In this document: one piece after another, positions 22,441-33,804 of the stretch
Layout of the letters: each line of letters starts with the position of its first letter
How positions within the stretch are numbered: position 1 is the stretch's first letter
Origin: Diploptera punctata
Taxonomy: Eukaryota > Arthropoda > Insecta > Blattodea > Blaberidae
Length of the DNA: 64,000 nucleotides
Assembly: GCA_030220185.1 (NCBI GenBank)
Contig: JASPKZ010004203.1
Location: forward strand, 120,001-184,000
Direction of reading: 5' to 3'
The notes under the pieces: model-generated
Databases searched by the model: none
What the model saw: only the letters and a program-made list of their open reading frames with translations
Told to the model about the DNA's origin: nothing
Program-made: the position numbers and the translations under genes

Positions 22441-22550
22441 TCACAACGTAATGTTATTTAATTTATATATCTGTGCGATACAATCTGAATTAAAGTTCAA
22501 CGAATTGATTTCAGTTGGTTGTTATTAAATTTTAGTAATAGTGGAATATG

Positions 22551-22900
22551 TCCCGCGCCGAAACTGAGCAGTTAAGGCAACATGCCTTGGCGGAGAGCTA
22601 CGGGACTTGCTCTGGTTCTAGTCTCCATGTGGGAAGACATTTACTAATTGAGTTTCGGCCAGTATGGGACCGGTGCCCACCCAGTATGCGATGAATTTGG
22701 GTAGTTATACTAAGTAGTGGCTCTAGGTTGATAAAAACGAGCTACAATGGCTGGGGGATACAAATGCTGACCACATGTAACCCCGACACTGTCTGGGTGA
22801 TCATCTACCTCTGTGATTAACATATGTGGATGTAAGAACAGTAGTCGGCTGGTAGGCCAAGGGCCTTCCAGGCCTGCCGCGTCATGAAGAATAAATAAAT
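22551..22900 (+). mobile_element. SINE4, longest copy
   Basis: Head CCGAAACTGAGCAGTTAAGG, body GTTTCGGCCAGTATGGGACC and AGCTACAATGGCTGGG, then CGGCTGGTAGGCCAAGGGCC, ending in AATAAATAAAT. It defines the 3' part of the family that is missing at 16.4 kb. Confidence 0.85.
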
Positions 22901-23123
22901 AATGGAATATATTGTATTTTTTTCGGAAAAAAGAGAGCAGGTAAATTTAGTACAATAAATAGAGGGAGGGGAGGTAGATCATGTCTCAATTGAAATCTTA
23001 CTTCGTTGAGAACGACTGAGATCTCAGTATGCCTACTTACTTATTTGTTTTAACCTTACAGTAACCTCAAATGGCGTTCCATAATGACTTTTAAAAGTAT
23101 TCTCTTCTTGGTAATAACCGTAA

Positions 23124-23126
<3 letters not shown>

Positions 23127-23158
<32 letters not shown>

Positions 23159-23285
23159 CATTAGTATTATAATTATTATTATAAAACTTTAGGCACAGAA
23201 AGATGTGTAAACATTAAAATTCTGTATATAAATAAAATTATTATTATTATTATTATTATTATCATTATCATCATCATCATTATTG
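23127..23285. repeat. LINE-E 3' tail between ATT microsatellites
   Basis: ATT runs flank AGGCACAGAAAGATGTGTAA and TCTGTATATAAATAAA (about 23183-23238). The same tail follows the coding relic at 24.8-25.08 kb, so this is a heavily 5'-truncated LINE-E copy. Confidence 0.75.
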
Positions 23286-23667
23286 TCATAAGTGTGTGTG
23301 TTCAAAGTCACCCACTGAGACTTTTGCGTTTCGGGTTTCGCGCCAGTCAGAGAGATGCATGGTATTAATATGGTCTATTCTCAAATTACGCACGACTTCG
23401 GTAGTCCCTTTGCGTTCTATACGGTGCATTATGTATTATTTAGTTGTGTACAGAGGAGTGTAGCATGAGTGTGTTTGTGTGTGTTGTATGAGGTATGATG
23501 ATAAAGAGAAGGGAGAATATGAAAGTCAGTGCTGGCACGTAACCTATACTTGCCGAAAAACAACATGTGGACCGTCAGGCTGATGTTCCCATCCGATAAA
23601 CAAATCATTATGAACAGTACCACATACCTTTTCAACTACTGTACTGAGTATGTTTTTCCAATTTAAT

Positions 23668-23820
23668 GCAGGCATCTGGTGCGCAATCTTACGATTAAAA
23701 ATTCTACGTCAATAGTCTCGATATTGAAAATTTTACAATTAAACTTTCCAATTTCACCGGGTATTAAATCCGATCTCGCTAGTTATGATGCAGACATTCT
23801 ACCACTTATGCTCATCATCA

Positions 23821-23832
<12 letters not shown>
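23668..23832 (+). repeat. Local duplication, copy 1
   Basis: AATGCAGGCATCTGGTGCGC through GACATTCTACCACTTATGCT is repeated at 24389-24546 with a few changes. Each copy leads into an ATT microsatellite, so the duplicated unit is about 720 bp and includes a SINE2. Confidence 0.88.

Positions 23833-23886
<54 letters not shown>
23815..23886. repeat. (ATT)n microsatellite
   Basis: It runs directly into the SINE2 at 23887. Confidence 0.95.
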
Positions 23887-23887
<1 letters not shown>

Positions 23888-24180
23888 GGTGGCACGCCTT
23901 AGCGTAGTGTAGCACTGAGCTACAAACCGGAGGGTCGAGGGTTCAAGTCCCGTTGGAGTCAGGGTATTTAAACTGACCCAAACCCTCTGGCGGCACCTGA
24001 GGTCGACTCAGCCTCTAACGGAAATGAATACCAGACGCTTGTTCTGGGGGTAAAGGCGGCCGTCACGCAGGGCTGACAACCCGGCTGAGATAAAGGGCCG
24101 ATTGTCTAGAAACTGTGGGAGCCTTAACCTCCTACTACCCCAAGGGCCTCCTGAGGCCTGTTGTGGGATCACTTTACTTT
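23887..24180 (+). mobile_element. SINE2, near full length
   Basis: Head GCACTGAGCTACAAACCGGA, B box GGGTTCAAGTCCC and the 3' end TGTGGGATCACTTTACTTT. A small deletion removes part of the tRNA head after GCGTAGTG. Confidence 0.88.
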
Positions 24181-24388
24181 GGGGCACGCCGTAGTGTAGT
24201 GGTTAAGGCACTGCGCTACAAGCCGGAAGGTCGAGGGTTCAAGTTCCGGGGGGGTCAGGATTTTTAAACTGACCCAAACCTTCTGGCGGCACTGTGGCCC
24301 TGGGCTCGACTCAGCCTCTAACGGAAATGAGTACCAGATGCTTGTTCTGGGGGTAAAGGCGGCCGTCACGCAGGGCTAACAACCCGGC
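24181..24388 (+). mobile_element. SINE2, 3'-truncated, in tandem with the previous copy
   Basis: It starts right at the 3' end of the previous SINE2 and stops at AACAACCCGGC, where the second copy of the local duplication begins. The junction suggests that a rearrangement cut it. Confidence 0.88.
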
Positions 24389-24546
24389 AATGCAGGCATC
24401 TGGTGCGCAATCTTACGATTAAAAATTCTACGTCGATAGTCTCGATATTGAACATTTTACAATTAAACTTTCCAATCTCACCGGGTATTAAATCCGATTT
24501 CGCTAGTTATGATGCAGACATTCTACCACTTATGCTCATTATTATT
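24389..24546 (+). repeat. Local duplication, copy 2
   Basis: Second copy of 23668-23832, with differences such as CGATTTCGC for CGATCTCGC. Confidence 0.88.
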
Positions 24547-24780
24547 ATTATTATTATTATTATTGTTATTGTTATTATTATTATTATTATTATTATATTA
24601 TTATATTATTATTATTCTTTTTATTATTATTATTATTATTATTTATTCTTATTATTCTTCGTCTTCTTCTTATTATTCTTATTATTTATTATTATATTCT
24701 ACTTCTTATGCCGTTACTTATTCTTCTTATTCTTATTATTTATTGGTAGTAGTAGTAGTAGTAGTAGTATCATCATCATA
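24537..24780. repeat. Complex ATT/TTC/GTA microsatellite
   Basis: ATT with interspersed TTC and a GTAGTA run. The I-, L- and Y-rich ORFs here are low-complexity translations. Confidence 0.95.
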
Positions 24781-24799
24781 AGAGAAAAAATTATATTAG

Positions 24800-25078
24800 A
24801 TATTCACTAGTAGATTATATAAGATATAAGCAATTAAATTGGTACGGGCACGTACGACGAATACAAGAAATGTTACCCAGGAAAACATTGGAATGGTGTC
24901 CACCTGGAAGAAGAAGGAAAGGAAGACCTCGAAACTCGTGGATGCAAGAAATAAGAACTGGAATGAGAACAAGAGGACTGGAGGACATGGAGTGGATGGT
25001 TAGAGACGAGTGGAGAAGAAAAATAAAACTTTAGGCAGAGAAAGGTGTGTAAACATTAAAAATCTGTATATAAATAAA
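24800..25078 (+). mobile_element. LINE-E 3' fragment
   Basis: The open stretch codes for LNWYGHVRRIQEMLPRKTLE, PPGRRRKGRPRNSWMQEI and WMVRDEWRRKIKL, then a stop and the 3' tail AGGCAGAGAAAGGTGTGTAA. This is the basic C-terminal tail of a non-LTR reverse transcriptase ORF. Confidence 0.82.
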
Positions 25079-25082
25079 TAAA

Positions 25083-25108
25083 TAAATTATTATTATTATT
25101 ATTATTAC

Positions 25109-25148
<40 letters not shown>

Positions 25149-25162
25149 GTTATTATTATTAT
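25083..25162. repeat. (ATT)n microsatellite
   Basis: It extends the LINE-E tail and abuts SINE3. Confidence 0.95.
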
Positions 25163-25515
25163 CGGCTACGGTGGACTAGTGGTTATGCTCCTTGCCTCTG
25201 GTCCCGAGGGCCGCGGGTTCAAACCCGGCCGGGGTCGATGGATTTTTAGGACGGAAAAATCCAAAGATCAAGTCCTCCGGGAGGGACTTTAAGCCGTGGG
25301 TCCCGAGTCTGAAGATTTTCGGGATCGTAAAAAAATCCTTAAGCCTGAATGAAAAGACCTCTAAGCAAAATTTACCGAATTTTCCCGTCCTAGTACTACC
25401 TTGGTTTCCTAGATGTCAGTATGAGGCGGAACACTGACCACGGACCACTCAAAATGACATCTATACGCCTAAATCTCTGGAAAGGGAAAACATGGGCTTA
25501 CAATACAATACAATT
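25163..25515 (+). mobile_element. SINE3
   Basis: Head GGTGGACTAGTGGTTATGCT, B box GGGTTCAAACCCGG, body CCTCCGGGAGGGACTTTAAG and AGTATGAGGCGGAACACTGA, 3' end CATGGGCTTACAATACAATA. Confidence 0.88.
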
Positions 25516-25519
25516 ATTA

Positions 25520-26255
25520 TTATTGTCATGAACAGAGAGCTGAAGGCTTACTTGTACTGGTATAGACTATACGAATAATGCGCATGAGAAGGTGGGATGA
25601 GGTGTGTCACATAGCTGCATACGGGACATTCCATACGAAATCGGTAAAAAAATTGTGAAAATTGAACTCACATCTTTAAAAGTTTACAATTTTTTTACAG
25701 TGAAACTTTATGATATACTGAACATCTGAACCGAATTTCAAGTCTTCGCTTGGTGTAATTAAAGAGTAATAGAGCTGTCAATTTATCGTATTGTTTTAAA
25801 TAGTCTCTTTTATAAAATACATTTCTCGAAGTATGGCTATTCCCTCAACTTGAAAAGATAGTCACATTATAGATGATTTTATGCTCTATTGCTTGAAAAT
25901 TAGTATGTTAATATTTACGCTTTTCTGAAGGGCGTAAATGCAATTAATATGCAATTGACCTTCCTCACCAAAAAATTTATAAAATCAAAAAATGCCACAT
26001 TATTACCTGAACACCAGTTAATTTTTTGTAATTAGTATTAAAGTGGAGTCATGAAAGGAAACTACCAAAAATAATTATTTTCCTAAAATCTCCTATGTGT
26101 AGACTGCCCGCAATACCTTTCGCGTGAGTGGAGATTGCTCGCTCGTACAAACAATGACGGAGCTACTTGGTAATAGTCCTTTGCGCACTTACAAATATTT
26201 TTATTGTTATTATCATCATTACATTATTTTTATTATCATTATTACAATTATTACA
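25520..26255. other. No gene recognised
   Basis: AT-rich, no element ends or coding potential seen. Confidence 0.5.
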
Positions 26256-26261
26256 TTATCA

Positions 26262-26430
26262 TCATCGACGTGGACAAGTGGTTACTCTGCACGCCTCCGA
26301 TTCCGAGGTTCGCGGGTTCAAACTCGATAGGAATCAATGACATTTTAAAGGCGTAACAATTCTGAATGTAGCTTTCTCCAGAAGGAAGGAAATCCGTGAG
26401 TCCCGTGTCGTAAATTTATGGTACGTAGGA
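26262..26430 (+). mobile_element. SINE3, old diverged copy
   Basis: ACGTGGACAAGTGGTTACTC and CGCGGGTTCAAACTCGAT match the head and B box. The body is weakly similar (GTGAGTCCCGTGTCG). Confidence 0.6.
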
Positions 26431-26439
26431 GAACCTCGC

Positions 26440-27510
26440 GCTTGAAATAAATTGCTACATAATAAACGTCATTAAATATAACAATCTTTATTGATATATT
26501 CAGTAGGCGGTTAATTTTGTGCTGATTTTGGCTAATGTATAGTTTAATTTAAATTACTAAGCACCTACGAATTCAAGCTGGTAGGCCTATTACAAATATT
26601 TTCTAGAGAGTAGTTTTGTAATGTGTTGTAATGTTTTGTACTTGTACCCTGCACCAATGTCTGATGTTGAATACCGTAAGTAACGTTAAGCTATCGATAA
26701 TAATTTATAACAATTTTCATGCTGTTACAAGTAATATTTAAGATGTATAAATATATTTTATTGGCTTGGTATCACTTACTGATCTTGCATCCCCTACTCA
26801 TGACATATCTAAGATGATGATAAAATGCACGATTATATTAGCTTTTATTATAAGCTAAATTATTATAGTATGTAATTTAATGTCTAAACTTCCCATTATT
26901 CTCATTTTATAACACAAAATGTATACCTCTACGATTATTCTCTCATTCCAGAAACATTTAATAAATTGTAAAATTATATATTAACACATAATATTGTTAA
27001 TAACTATTGTATACTAATAAATGCATAATTAAAATTATATTTAACTTCTAACTCACCATTCAGTCTTTGTAGATCTGCAAACTTGTGAGTTAAAAACAAT
27101 AAGATATTATTTTAAATTTGACTGTGACACTTAAAATGACGAGATGCACTAAACATACTGATGTAAATCAATTGTCTGAACTTGAGAATTGTTGATGTTA
27201 AACAGATGTTTAAGGAAGATTAGCTGATGCTGCATTATTATCGTTTGGTAGGAAGTGGTACGAGTATTAAAACATTCGGTTTTATTTGAAAGTGATGTCT
27301 TAAAACAATACGTACAATCGTACTATTTCGTCAAAGTTTTCAGGGTACAATAAAATACACTGAATAAAAAGTTATTTTAAGACTGAAATTAGTAATTATA
27401 ACATAATAAAATGTATACCAGTTTATTCAATTAATGATGAAAGAGTTTTTATTATATAATATTACATTTAAACTGTAATAAAAAAATTGTAACAAAATAA
27501 ATAATTTGTT
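26440..27510. other. No gene recognised
   Basis: Very AT-rich sequence without ORFs of note. Confidence 0.5.
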
Positions 27511-27514
27511 TTAA

Positions 27515-27926
27515 AAAAGGGCAGAAGATTACGAGTATTTGAGAATAAAGTTTTTAGGAAAATTTTTGGATCAAAAAGAGATGAACAGACAGGTGAATGG
27601 AGAAAACTACATAATAGTGAGCTACATGATCTGTATAGGAAGCCAGATATAATAAAAACAGTTAAGTCTCGTAGGCTGCGATGGGCAGGAAATGTGGCAC
27701 GTATGGAGGATGAAAGATGTGCTTGGAAATTTCTGGTAGGAAAACCGGAGGGAAAACGCCCAGTTGAAAGACTAAGAATGAGGTGGGAGAATAGCATTAT
27801 ACATGATTTGAGGGCAGTAGATTATAAGGGGATAATTGGAAAACGTTAGCTCGGGATGGGATGTATGGAGAGCTTATGTCCGCGCTGCCATGAACCTACA
27901 GGTTCCACAGAGCCAGTGAGTGAGTT
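27515..27926 (+). mobile_element. LINE-A 3' fragment
   Basis: Plus-strand coding relic: LRVFENKVFRKIFGSKRDEQ, ELHDLYRKPDIIKTVKSRRL, RWAGNVARMEDERCAWKFLV, GKRPVERLRMRWENSI, then a frameshift near 27824 and the tail AGCCAGTGAGTGAGTTA. Only the C-terminal domain is present. Confidence 0.88.
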
Positions 27927-27939
27927 ACATATAAAAGTA

Positions 27940-28243
27940 AAGTAAAGTAAAGTGATCCCACAACAGACCCGGAGGCCCTTGGGGTAGTAGGAGGTTAAGG
28001 CTCCCACTTTTACTAGACAATCGGCACTTTATGTCAGCCGGGTTGTCAGCCCTGCGTGACGGCCGCCTTTACCCCCAGGACAAGCGTCTGGTACTCATTT
28101 CCGTTAGAGGCTGAGTCGACCCCAGGGCCATAGTGCCGCCAGTGGGTTTGGGTCAGTTTAAAAATCCTGACCCCAACAGGACTTGAACCCTCGACCCTCC
28201 GGCTTGTAGCTCAGTGCCTTAACCACTACGCTACGGCGTGCCC
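27940..28243 (-). mobile_element. SINE2, full length, young-looking
   Basis: Antisense copy very close to that at 19.3 kb. The 3' end has three TAAAG units (AAAGTAAAGTAAAGTAAAGT); the head ends at GCTACGGCGTGCCC. It follows LINE-A by only 14 bp and abuts a SINE1. Confidence 0.9.
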
Positions 28244-28245
28244 AG

Positions 28246-28485
28246 GGATTTTTCCTCACCTGTAAGACAAATGTCAGGAAAACTTTAAGGCCCAAACGGT
28301 CCCCGAAATCATATGGTCATCATCATCATCCTTATAAGTATCATATCATCATCATCCTTCATCGGTGTGGAAAGCAACGGGAAGCTACCACACCTATAAT
28401 CCCCTAGTAAAGCTGCAAAGCATAGAATGAAAATGCTATGATTGCAGTGAAAGACCTGCCCTCGGGCAGAATTACTATGGATGGA
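28246..28485 (+). mobile_element. SINE1, head-truncated
   Basis: It starts inside the body at GGGATTTTTCCTCACCTG and keeps the LINE-B 5'-like module and the 3' tail GGGCAGAATTACTATGGATG. The missing head is replaced by the SINE2 junction. Confidence 0.88.
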
Positions 28486-28489
28486 TATA

Positions 28490-29020
28490 TATAATAGTTT
28501 GAGGAAAACTACAGCAATGTAGAAAATCCTAAATAAATAGTTTTGTTTTGATAAAATAATATTTTAGACTATTGCCCCTCATGGAAAATGTAAAAGCTAG
28601 CCCCTATAATCAATGTTAATTAAAATGTTCATACATCATACATTAATACCTAACAGTTGGTAAAAGATTGATTTAAAATTATATTTTTTCTTTCCGTAAG
28701 TATAAGTGTATTCTTTTTGTACACTTTATTTATTAATTTAACCTCAATAAATATATTGCCTTTACTTAAACATTAGACTGTATTGCAATGTTAATTTTCG
28801 TTTCGCTAATTCATTACGTAAGTTTAATGGCAAGTTAGTAGATTAGCCGTGGGAACACGAGTAAGTGTAGTGTTAAATGCAGGTGATGACCCCAAGAGCT
28901 CGCAATCCGCTTAAACCCGTTGGGGGCTTCAGTGCACTTGTTCTGCTTCCATTGTCTGACTTCCTAAACAACGGGCCCACCAGTGAAAGTAGTATCAAAA
29001 CTTGGACATATTTTAACATA
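28490..29020. other. No gene recognised
   Basis: AT-rich, with a GC-richer stretch at 28880-28990 that matched nothing here. Confidence 0.45.
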
Positions 29021-29024
29021 AAGT

Positions 29025-30042
29025 ATTAAATGTAAATTTTACAGCACTTCTATTTGCGGACGATCAAATAATTTTCAGCCGTAATGAAGATTATTTGCAA
29101 ACAGCGATTTTTAAATTAAATGAAGTAGCCAGTAAATATAATATGATTATTTTCAATGATAAAACAAAAGTAATGACATTTTTTTTTATCTTACCCAATT
29201 AGAACAAAAATGGTATTAATAATAAAATCATAGAACAAATGAATACGTTTAAATATTTAGGTTGTAATGTCGCCTACAATAAGAGTCGAAAAATACACGT
29301 ATATGATAAGTTAAATGCTTTTAACTATTTTTATGGAACAATACGCCGGACTTTAGGTAGTAAAGTTCGAAAAGAAACATTATGAAAGTTTTACAAAGTG
29401 ATTACTTGTCCAGCTTTTACTGTATGGATGTGAGAACTGGGTTAAAGGAAGTAAGATGAGAGTAAAATTGAAGCTGCTGAAATTAGGTTTCTGAGGTTTG
29501 TAGCAGGCTATACGTTATTTGATAAAAAGAGAAGTGAAGACATTAGATCTGAACTAAAAATACACAACGTTATAGACATCTATTCTATAGTAATTCTGTC
29601 CGAGGGCAGGTCTTTCACTGCAATCTTTGCATTTTCATGTATGCTTTGCAACTCTACTAAGGAATTATAGGTGTACTAGCTTCCCGTTGCTTTACACACC
29701 GGAGAGGGATGATGATGGCCGGATGATTTTCGGGGACCATTGGGACCTAAGCTTTCTGTCATTTGTCTTACAGGTGAGGAAAAATCCTCACCAAGGAACC
29801 TGTCCCGATCGGGAATCGAACTCGGGCCCGCTGCGTAACAAGGCAAAACATTATAGACATAAGAAGAAGATACCAAGTCAATTGAAGGGGCCATATACAG
29901 TGCATGCCAGAAATACAAATTATCAGAACAATATACAACTACGATCCTCGCGGAAGAAAAAAACTTAGGAATACCTATCAAAAGATGGCGACACTAGTTT
30001 TGATTGGAGTTGGAACCTAATATTGATGATGATGATGTATTT
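29025..30042 (+). mobile_element. LINE-C relic split by a SINE1
   Basis: The coding relic begins at TALLFADDQIIFSRNEDYLQ (FADD box at 29053-29064), then ASKYNMIIFNDKTKVMTF, a frame break, YLGCNVAYNKS, LLLYGCENWV, EIRFLRFVAGYT and EDIRSELKI. After the SINE1 it resumes and ends near GIPIKRWRH with a GAT-repeat tail (about 30030-30042). Many stops make it dead. Confidence 0.85.
29583..29847 (-). mobile_element. SINE1 inserted in LINE-C
   Basis: An antisense SINE1 whose tRNA head is cut inside GGGCCCGCTGCGTAACAAGG. The target is duplicated: AACGTTATAGACAT before and AACATTATAGACAT after, one base different. The insertion is therefore later than LINE-C. Confidence 0.88.
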
Positions 30043-30049
30043 ATCAGTG

Positions 30050-30890
30050 TTAAGATATTATAGTAAAATTCGATTACAATTTTTTTAGTTTTCTTCTTCA
30101 TTCTTCTATTATAGATTTAAACCTGTTCTTTCTTCGGTACTTGTTGCCTCATCTTAAGACGTCAAACCACCGTTTTCGTGATGGTAGGGTTTGTGTGCCT
30201 TAGGGACTTGCAGAGCTATGCCGGCGGTACAATAACGACTGACAAGACCTCCCATACCGGACAAGTAAGGCAAGATAAAACTGCATCCTCACCGAAAAGC
30301 AGGCTAGTAACCTACTTGGAGGTGTAAAAATACAGTTACTCAGAGCACAAGTTCTAAGCCTCGGATCAGGACAGATCATATTATAAATTTTAAAGGAAAA
30401 CCTTTGAAAAGAAATATATAATTTTGAATGTTTTCAAACTGTTTAGTGAAAATATCTCACATTAGCTATTGAGGATGTATTGAAAATAACAGCAGCATTT
30501 ACAGGTAAGTCAGCATGGCGCATATATTCTTCTCATAGAACTAATAAAATTGCAAAAAAAGGAGATCATCTATCTGATTAAGTAAGCCCATACATAATGT
30601 TTGTTATAAATAAATAAGAAATGGAAGTTACTAATCATTGGTACCGTCTTATCTTGTATTCAGTCTTATTTCCCGTAAAATACGGCGTAGCCTAAGAAAA
30701 ATGCTTCTATCAATGACACTTCCATAGACAATTCAGTCATATGGCGGGTAAAAGTAGCACCACGGTTTCCCCAATAGACTGCAAGTTTGTTTATGGTACA
30801 ACGGAACTTAGCTCGGATACAATACAATAACGGACACGAATGCATTCAATTCCGGAGATACAGAGATTTTTAGTTTTTAATTTGTTCGAA
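30050..30890. other. No gene recognised
   Basis: AT-rich to mixed sequence. A GC-richer piece at 30150-30370 has no tRNA box or ORF I recognise. Confidence 0.45.
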
Positions 30891-30894
30891 AATA

Positions 30895-31105
30895 TTAGAA
30901 AGTTCATATAGAAAGAATGGAAGACAACCGACTTGCAAAAAAAGAGCTAAAGAAGATAGACCAATGGACAGGAGAAGAACAATATGAAGACCAGCGAAGA
31001 GATGGATAGACAGTGAATGCACATCCAATATGTCTTCCTCCGAGGAGTGATTTTGGATATAAACAGGATGAAAATCCTAAAAATTATAAGAAGAACAAGA
31101 AGAAT
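30895..31105 (+). mobile_element. LINE relic, C-terminal tail
   Basis: HIERMEDNRLAKKEL resembles the family sequence around HLQRM, followed by basic stretches with frame breaks. AAG-type repeats near 31090-31105 could be the 3' tail. Only weakly supported. Confidence 0.45.
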
Positions 31106-31109
31106 TTTG

Positions 31110-31545
31110 TTGGATTGTTGGAAATAAAGTTGGCACAATGTTCCTCTGCTTGTGTTTCCCAATAAATTGTCGCTGTCACTCGATGTATAACGTCGTTAAA
31201 TGCAAATCTTCCTGCATGTGTAATTATATTTTTGGCATCAATGTAGATTTTGTTTTCTGAGTGTACGGTGGAGAGAACAGGCACTGAACTCGGGACTAAC
31301 CACCATTAATTAATAGCCAGAACACACACAATTTGCGGACTCAGCACTCTGTTGTATTCACGGAATGATTCGCATTATTTTTTTGCTGATTTATTCTTCC
31401 GCCATTACAACATTTTTTCATTCGTTGGCACATTTTGACTTGGTTAAGAGACGTGATAATTAGGTGAGGCAAACATATCCACGTGTCAAAAAAGTTACAG
31501 TTCTTTGAAACTAACCATTGTTGTGTACATGTTATAAGTAATTCT
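31110..31545. other. No gene recognised
   Basis: A 66-codon minus-strand ORF (31084-31284) has no motif I can name. Confidence 0.4.
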
Positions 31546-31550
31546 TCTTC

Positions 31551-31930
31551 TTAAGCCCTTTCCTTCCCTGTGCCGGAATTAGGGCGCTTCTTAATGGGAA
31601 CTTAAGTTAATTTAGTTACGCTCATTTACCCATAGATGTCAGAGAGTGATAGGGTATCGGTTTAGTTCCTCAATGAGACATTTAGTGGGTAACTAAAATA
31701 TTACTGGATGGGAAATGGTCGGCAAATTTTGTAAAGAAGCCTTTTTATTCAGTCTTGTCGTTCTTTTACGAGCCTGAAAATATTCAGACTCGGAACCCAC
31801 TGTTTAAAATCCCTCTCCGAAGGACCTGTTCCTTGAATTTTTCCATCCTAAAAATTGATGGATCAAGGCCGGATTTGAACCCGCGTCCCTCGGGATTAGA
31901 GACAAGGAACATAACCACTAGCCGCGGCAT
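31551..31930 (-). mobile_element. SINE3
   Basis: Antisense copy: 3' part CTTCTTAAGCCCTTTCC, body TTAATTTAGTTACGCTCATT and TTTTACGAGCCTGAAAATAT, B box GGATTTGAACCCGCG, head AACATAACCACTAG. Confidence 0.82.
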
Positions 31931-32093
31931 AAATAATTCTTCAGTGATGTTTTAATTAACGTCCGTCATTCTGGGTCAGGTGATAGGACTTTGCTTCATG
32001 ACTAGCGGGGTTGGAAATTTCACTTGTACAATTTTCAATCTGGGGGATAGCACAGATGGTAATGTACAATTTTAGTCATTACATTGTACCTCA

Positions 32094-32411
32094 GTCCACC
32101 GCTGGTAGCGTGCTGCCTTGTCACGCAGCGGGCCCGGGTTCGATTCCCGGTCGGGACAGGCTCCTGGGTTAGGTTTTCTTCGGGGTTTTTCCTCACCTGT
32201 AAGACAAATGTCAGGAAGCTTAGTGTCCAATGGTCCCCGAAAATCATCCGACCACCATCATCATCATTCTTCATTATCATCATCATCCTTCACCAGTGTG
32301 GAAAACAACGGGAAGCTATAATTCCCCAGTAAAGCTGCAAAGTATAGCATGCAAATGGTATGATTGCAGTGAAAGACCTGCCCTAAGGCAGAATTACTAT
32401 GGATGGATGGG
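32094..32411 (+). mobile_element. SINE1, full length
   Basis: tRNA head GTCCACCGCTGGTAGCGTGC with B box GGGTTCGATTCCCGG, body TTTTTCCTCACCTGTAAGAC, a CAT-rich linker, LINE-B 5'-like GGAAAACAACGGGAAGCTA, LINE-B 3'-like GCAGTGAAAGACCTGCC, tail ATGGATGGATGG. The tRNA head has lost 7 bp (GTGGTCTCGAG region). Confidence 0.9.
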
Positions 32412-32419
32412 TATTGTAG

Positions 32420-33000
32420 GCTACTTCAGATGCCTGGGTTAAATTCCAAAACCTTCCGCAGTACGTAGGATCGGGAAGACACGGGAAATTGTTAGTAATC
32501 ATTAGTCGGATGAAAACCTTAAATCTCGCGGTTTCCTTGGTATTTTCGATAGGAGTAACTTACTTAATATGCTTTATTTTTATCGTTTTCCCTCATACAA
32601 TACATTTACACTATACAGACACACTTAAACTCGAATTATCCTAAACTTCTCTCTTTACATAATATAAGTATACAATTAAAATTCAAATCGTGAAAGATTG
32701 GCATCCTACCAGTTAATGGTAAATCCAGAAAATTGGATAAACGTGGGTAAATTTCTGGACAAAACGCGGAAAATAAGAACAACGCTCATTCGTGAATAAA
32801 TGAATATGGAAGCAGAGTGTAATTAATTACACTTATTAATTATATTTACCGTTAATACTTAATAATTTTACGTAACCTAATTAATGTATAATGTAATTGC
32901 ATTGTTATCTATTGTGTTGTTTTATTTATTTTTTGTTTGTTTTATTTTATTCTATGTACTTTATATCATTACTGGCAGAATACCTAGACCTATAATATGG
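32420..33000. other. No gene recognised
   Basis: AT-rich sequence without a recognisable element. Confidence 0.45.
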
Positions 33001-33006
33001 TTTATG

Positions 33007-33385
33007 TCCACCGCTGTGGTCTCGAGGTAGCGTGCTGTCTTGTCACGCAGTGGGCCCAGGTTCGATCCCCGGTCAGGACAGTTTCCTGAGTGAGGTTTTT
33101 ATCGGGGTTTTTCCTCACCTGTAAGACAAATGTCAGGAAACTTTAAGGCCCAAATGGTCCCCGAACGTCATATGGTCATCGCAATCATCACCATATTCAT
33201 CTTAGATTAAGCTTAGAACTCTCCTGGCGCACCACTACATCATCATCATCATCACTCATTAAATGATCGGGGCAACGTAACCACGCCCTCCAGGAGCCCC
33301 AACCTCAGAAGTGGGTTACAATTACGCAAATGCCAGGAGAGAACACCAGAAATGTCCAAAGGGACAAACTGGGGCATTAAAAAAT
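33007..33385 (+). mobile_element. SINE1 head joined to a LINE-B-like 5' region
   Basis: Complete tRNA head GTCCACCGCTGTGGTCTCGA, B box GGTTCGATCCCCGG and body up to about 33200. Then comes a different tail with CAACGTAACCACGCCCTCC, GGAGCCCCAACCTCAGAAG and GGGTTACAA, which resembles the sequence upstream of the LINE-B endonuclease (near 20945-21005). It could be a variant SINE with another LINE module, or a LINE-B 5' fragment next to a truncated SINE1. Confidence 0.6.
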
Positions 33386-33432
33386 AATAATATGCTTTTT
33401 ACACGCTTTATATTAGCTTGACCTGTATCTAT

Positions 33433-33760
33433 CTATCTATCTATGTAACGGAATATTTCAACGCGATTTTCACCCACTTAAAATCGTTGGATCGACTTGA
33501 AACTTTGTATACTTGTAAAGGACCCGTAACAATACAATAATTTCATATTTTGTTTCTAAAATCCTGGCCAGAATCATAAGAAAATCAAAAAAGTGTCTTT
33601 GTATCTATGTAACGGAATCTTTGAACACGATTTTCACCCACTTAGAAACATTGGATCGACTTGAAACCTTGTATACTTGTAAAGGACCCGTGACAATACA
33701 ATCATTTCATATTGTTTTTCTAAAATCCTGGCCACAATCATCAGAAAATCAGACAAATGA
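33433..33760 (+). repeat. Two direct repeats of about 170 bp
   Basis: TGTAACGGAATATTTCAACG... at 33445 recurs at 33607 with GATTTTCACCCACTTA, TTGGATCGACTTGAAAC and TTGTATACTTGTAAAGGACC in both. An ATCT run precedes the first. Function unknown; the style resembles the 4884-5880 type of repeat. Confidence 0.8.
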
Positions 33761-33804
33761 AAACTGGTATAATAGGTTGCGGACTTATCGACTTTTTAAT
33801 CAAT

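Noticed and set aside
24403..24810. Membrane-protein-like ORFs rich in Ile, Leu and Tyr
   Set aside because: They are translations of ATT and TTC microsatellites.
31084..31284. 66-codon minus-strand ORF as a conserved peptide
   Set aside because: No recognisable family and it overlaps the end of a LINE relic.
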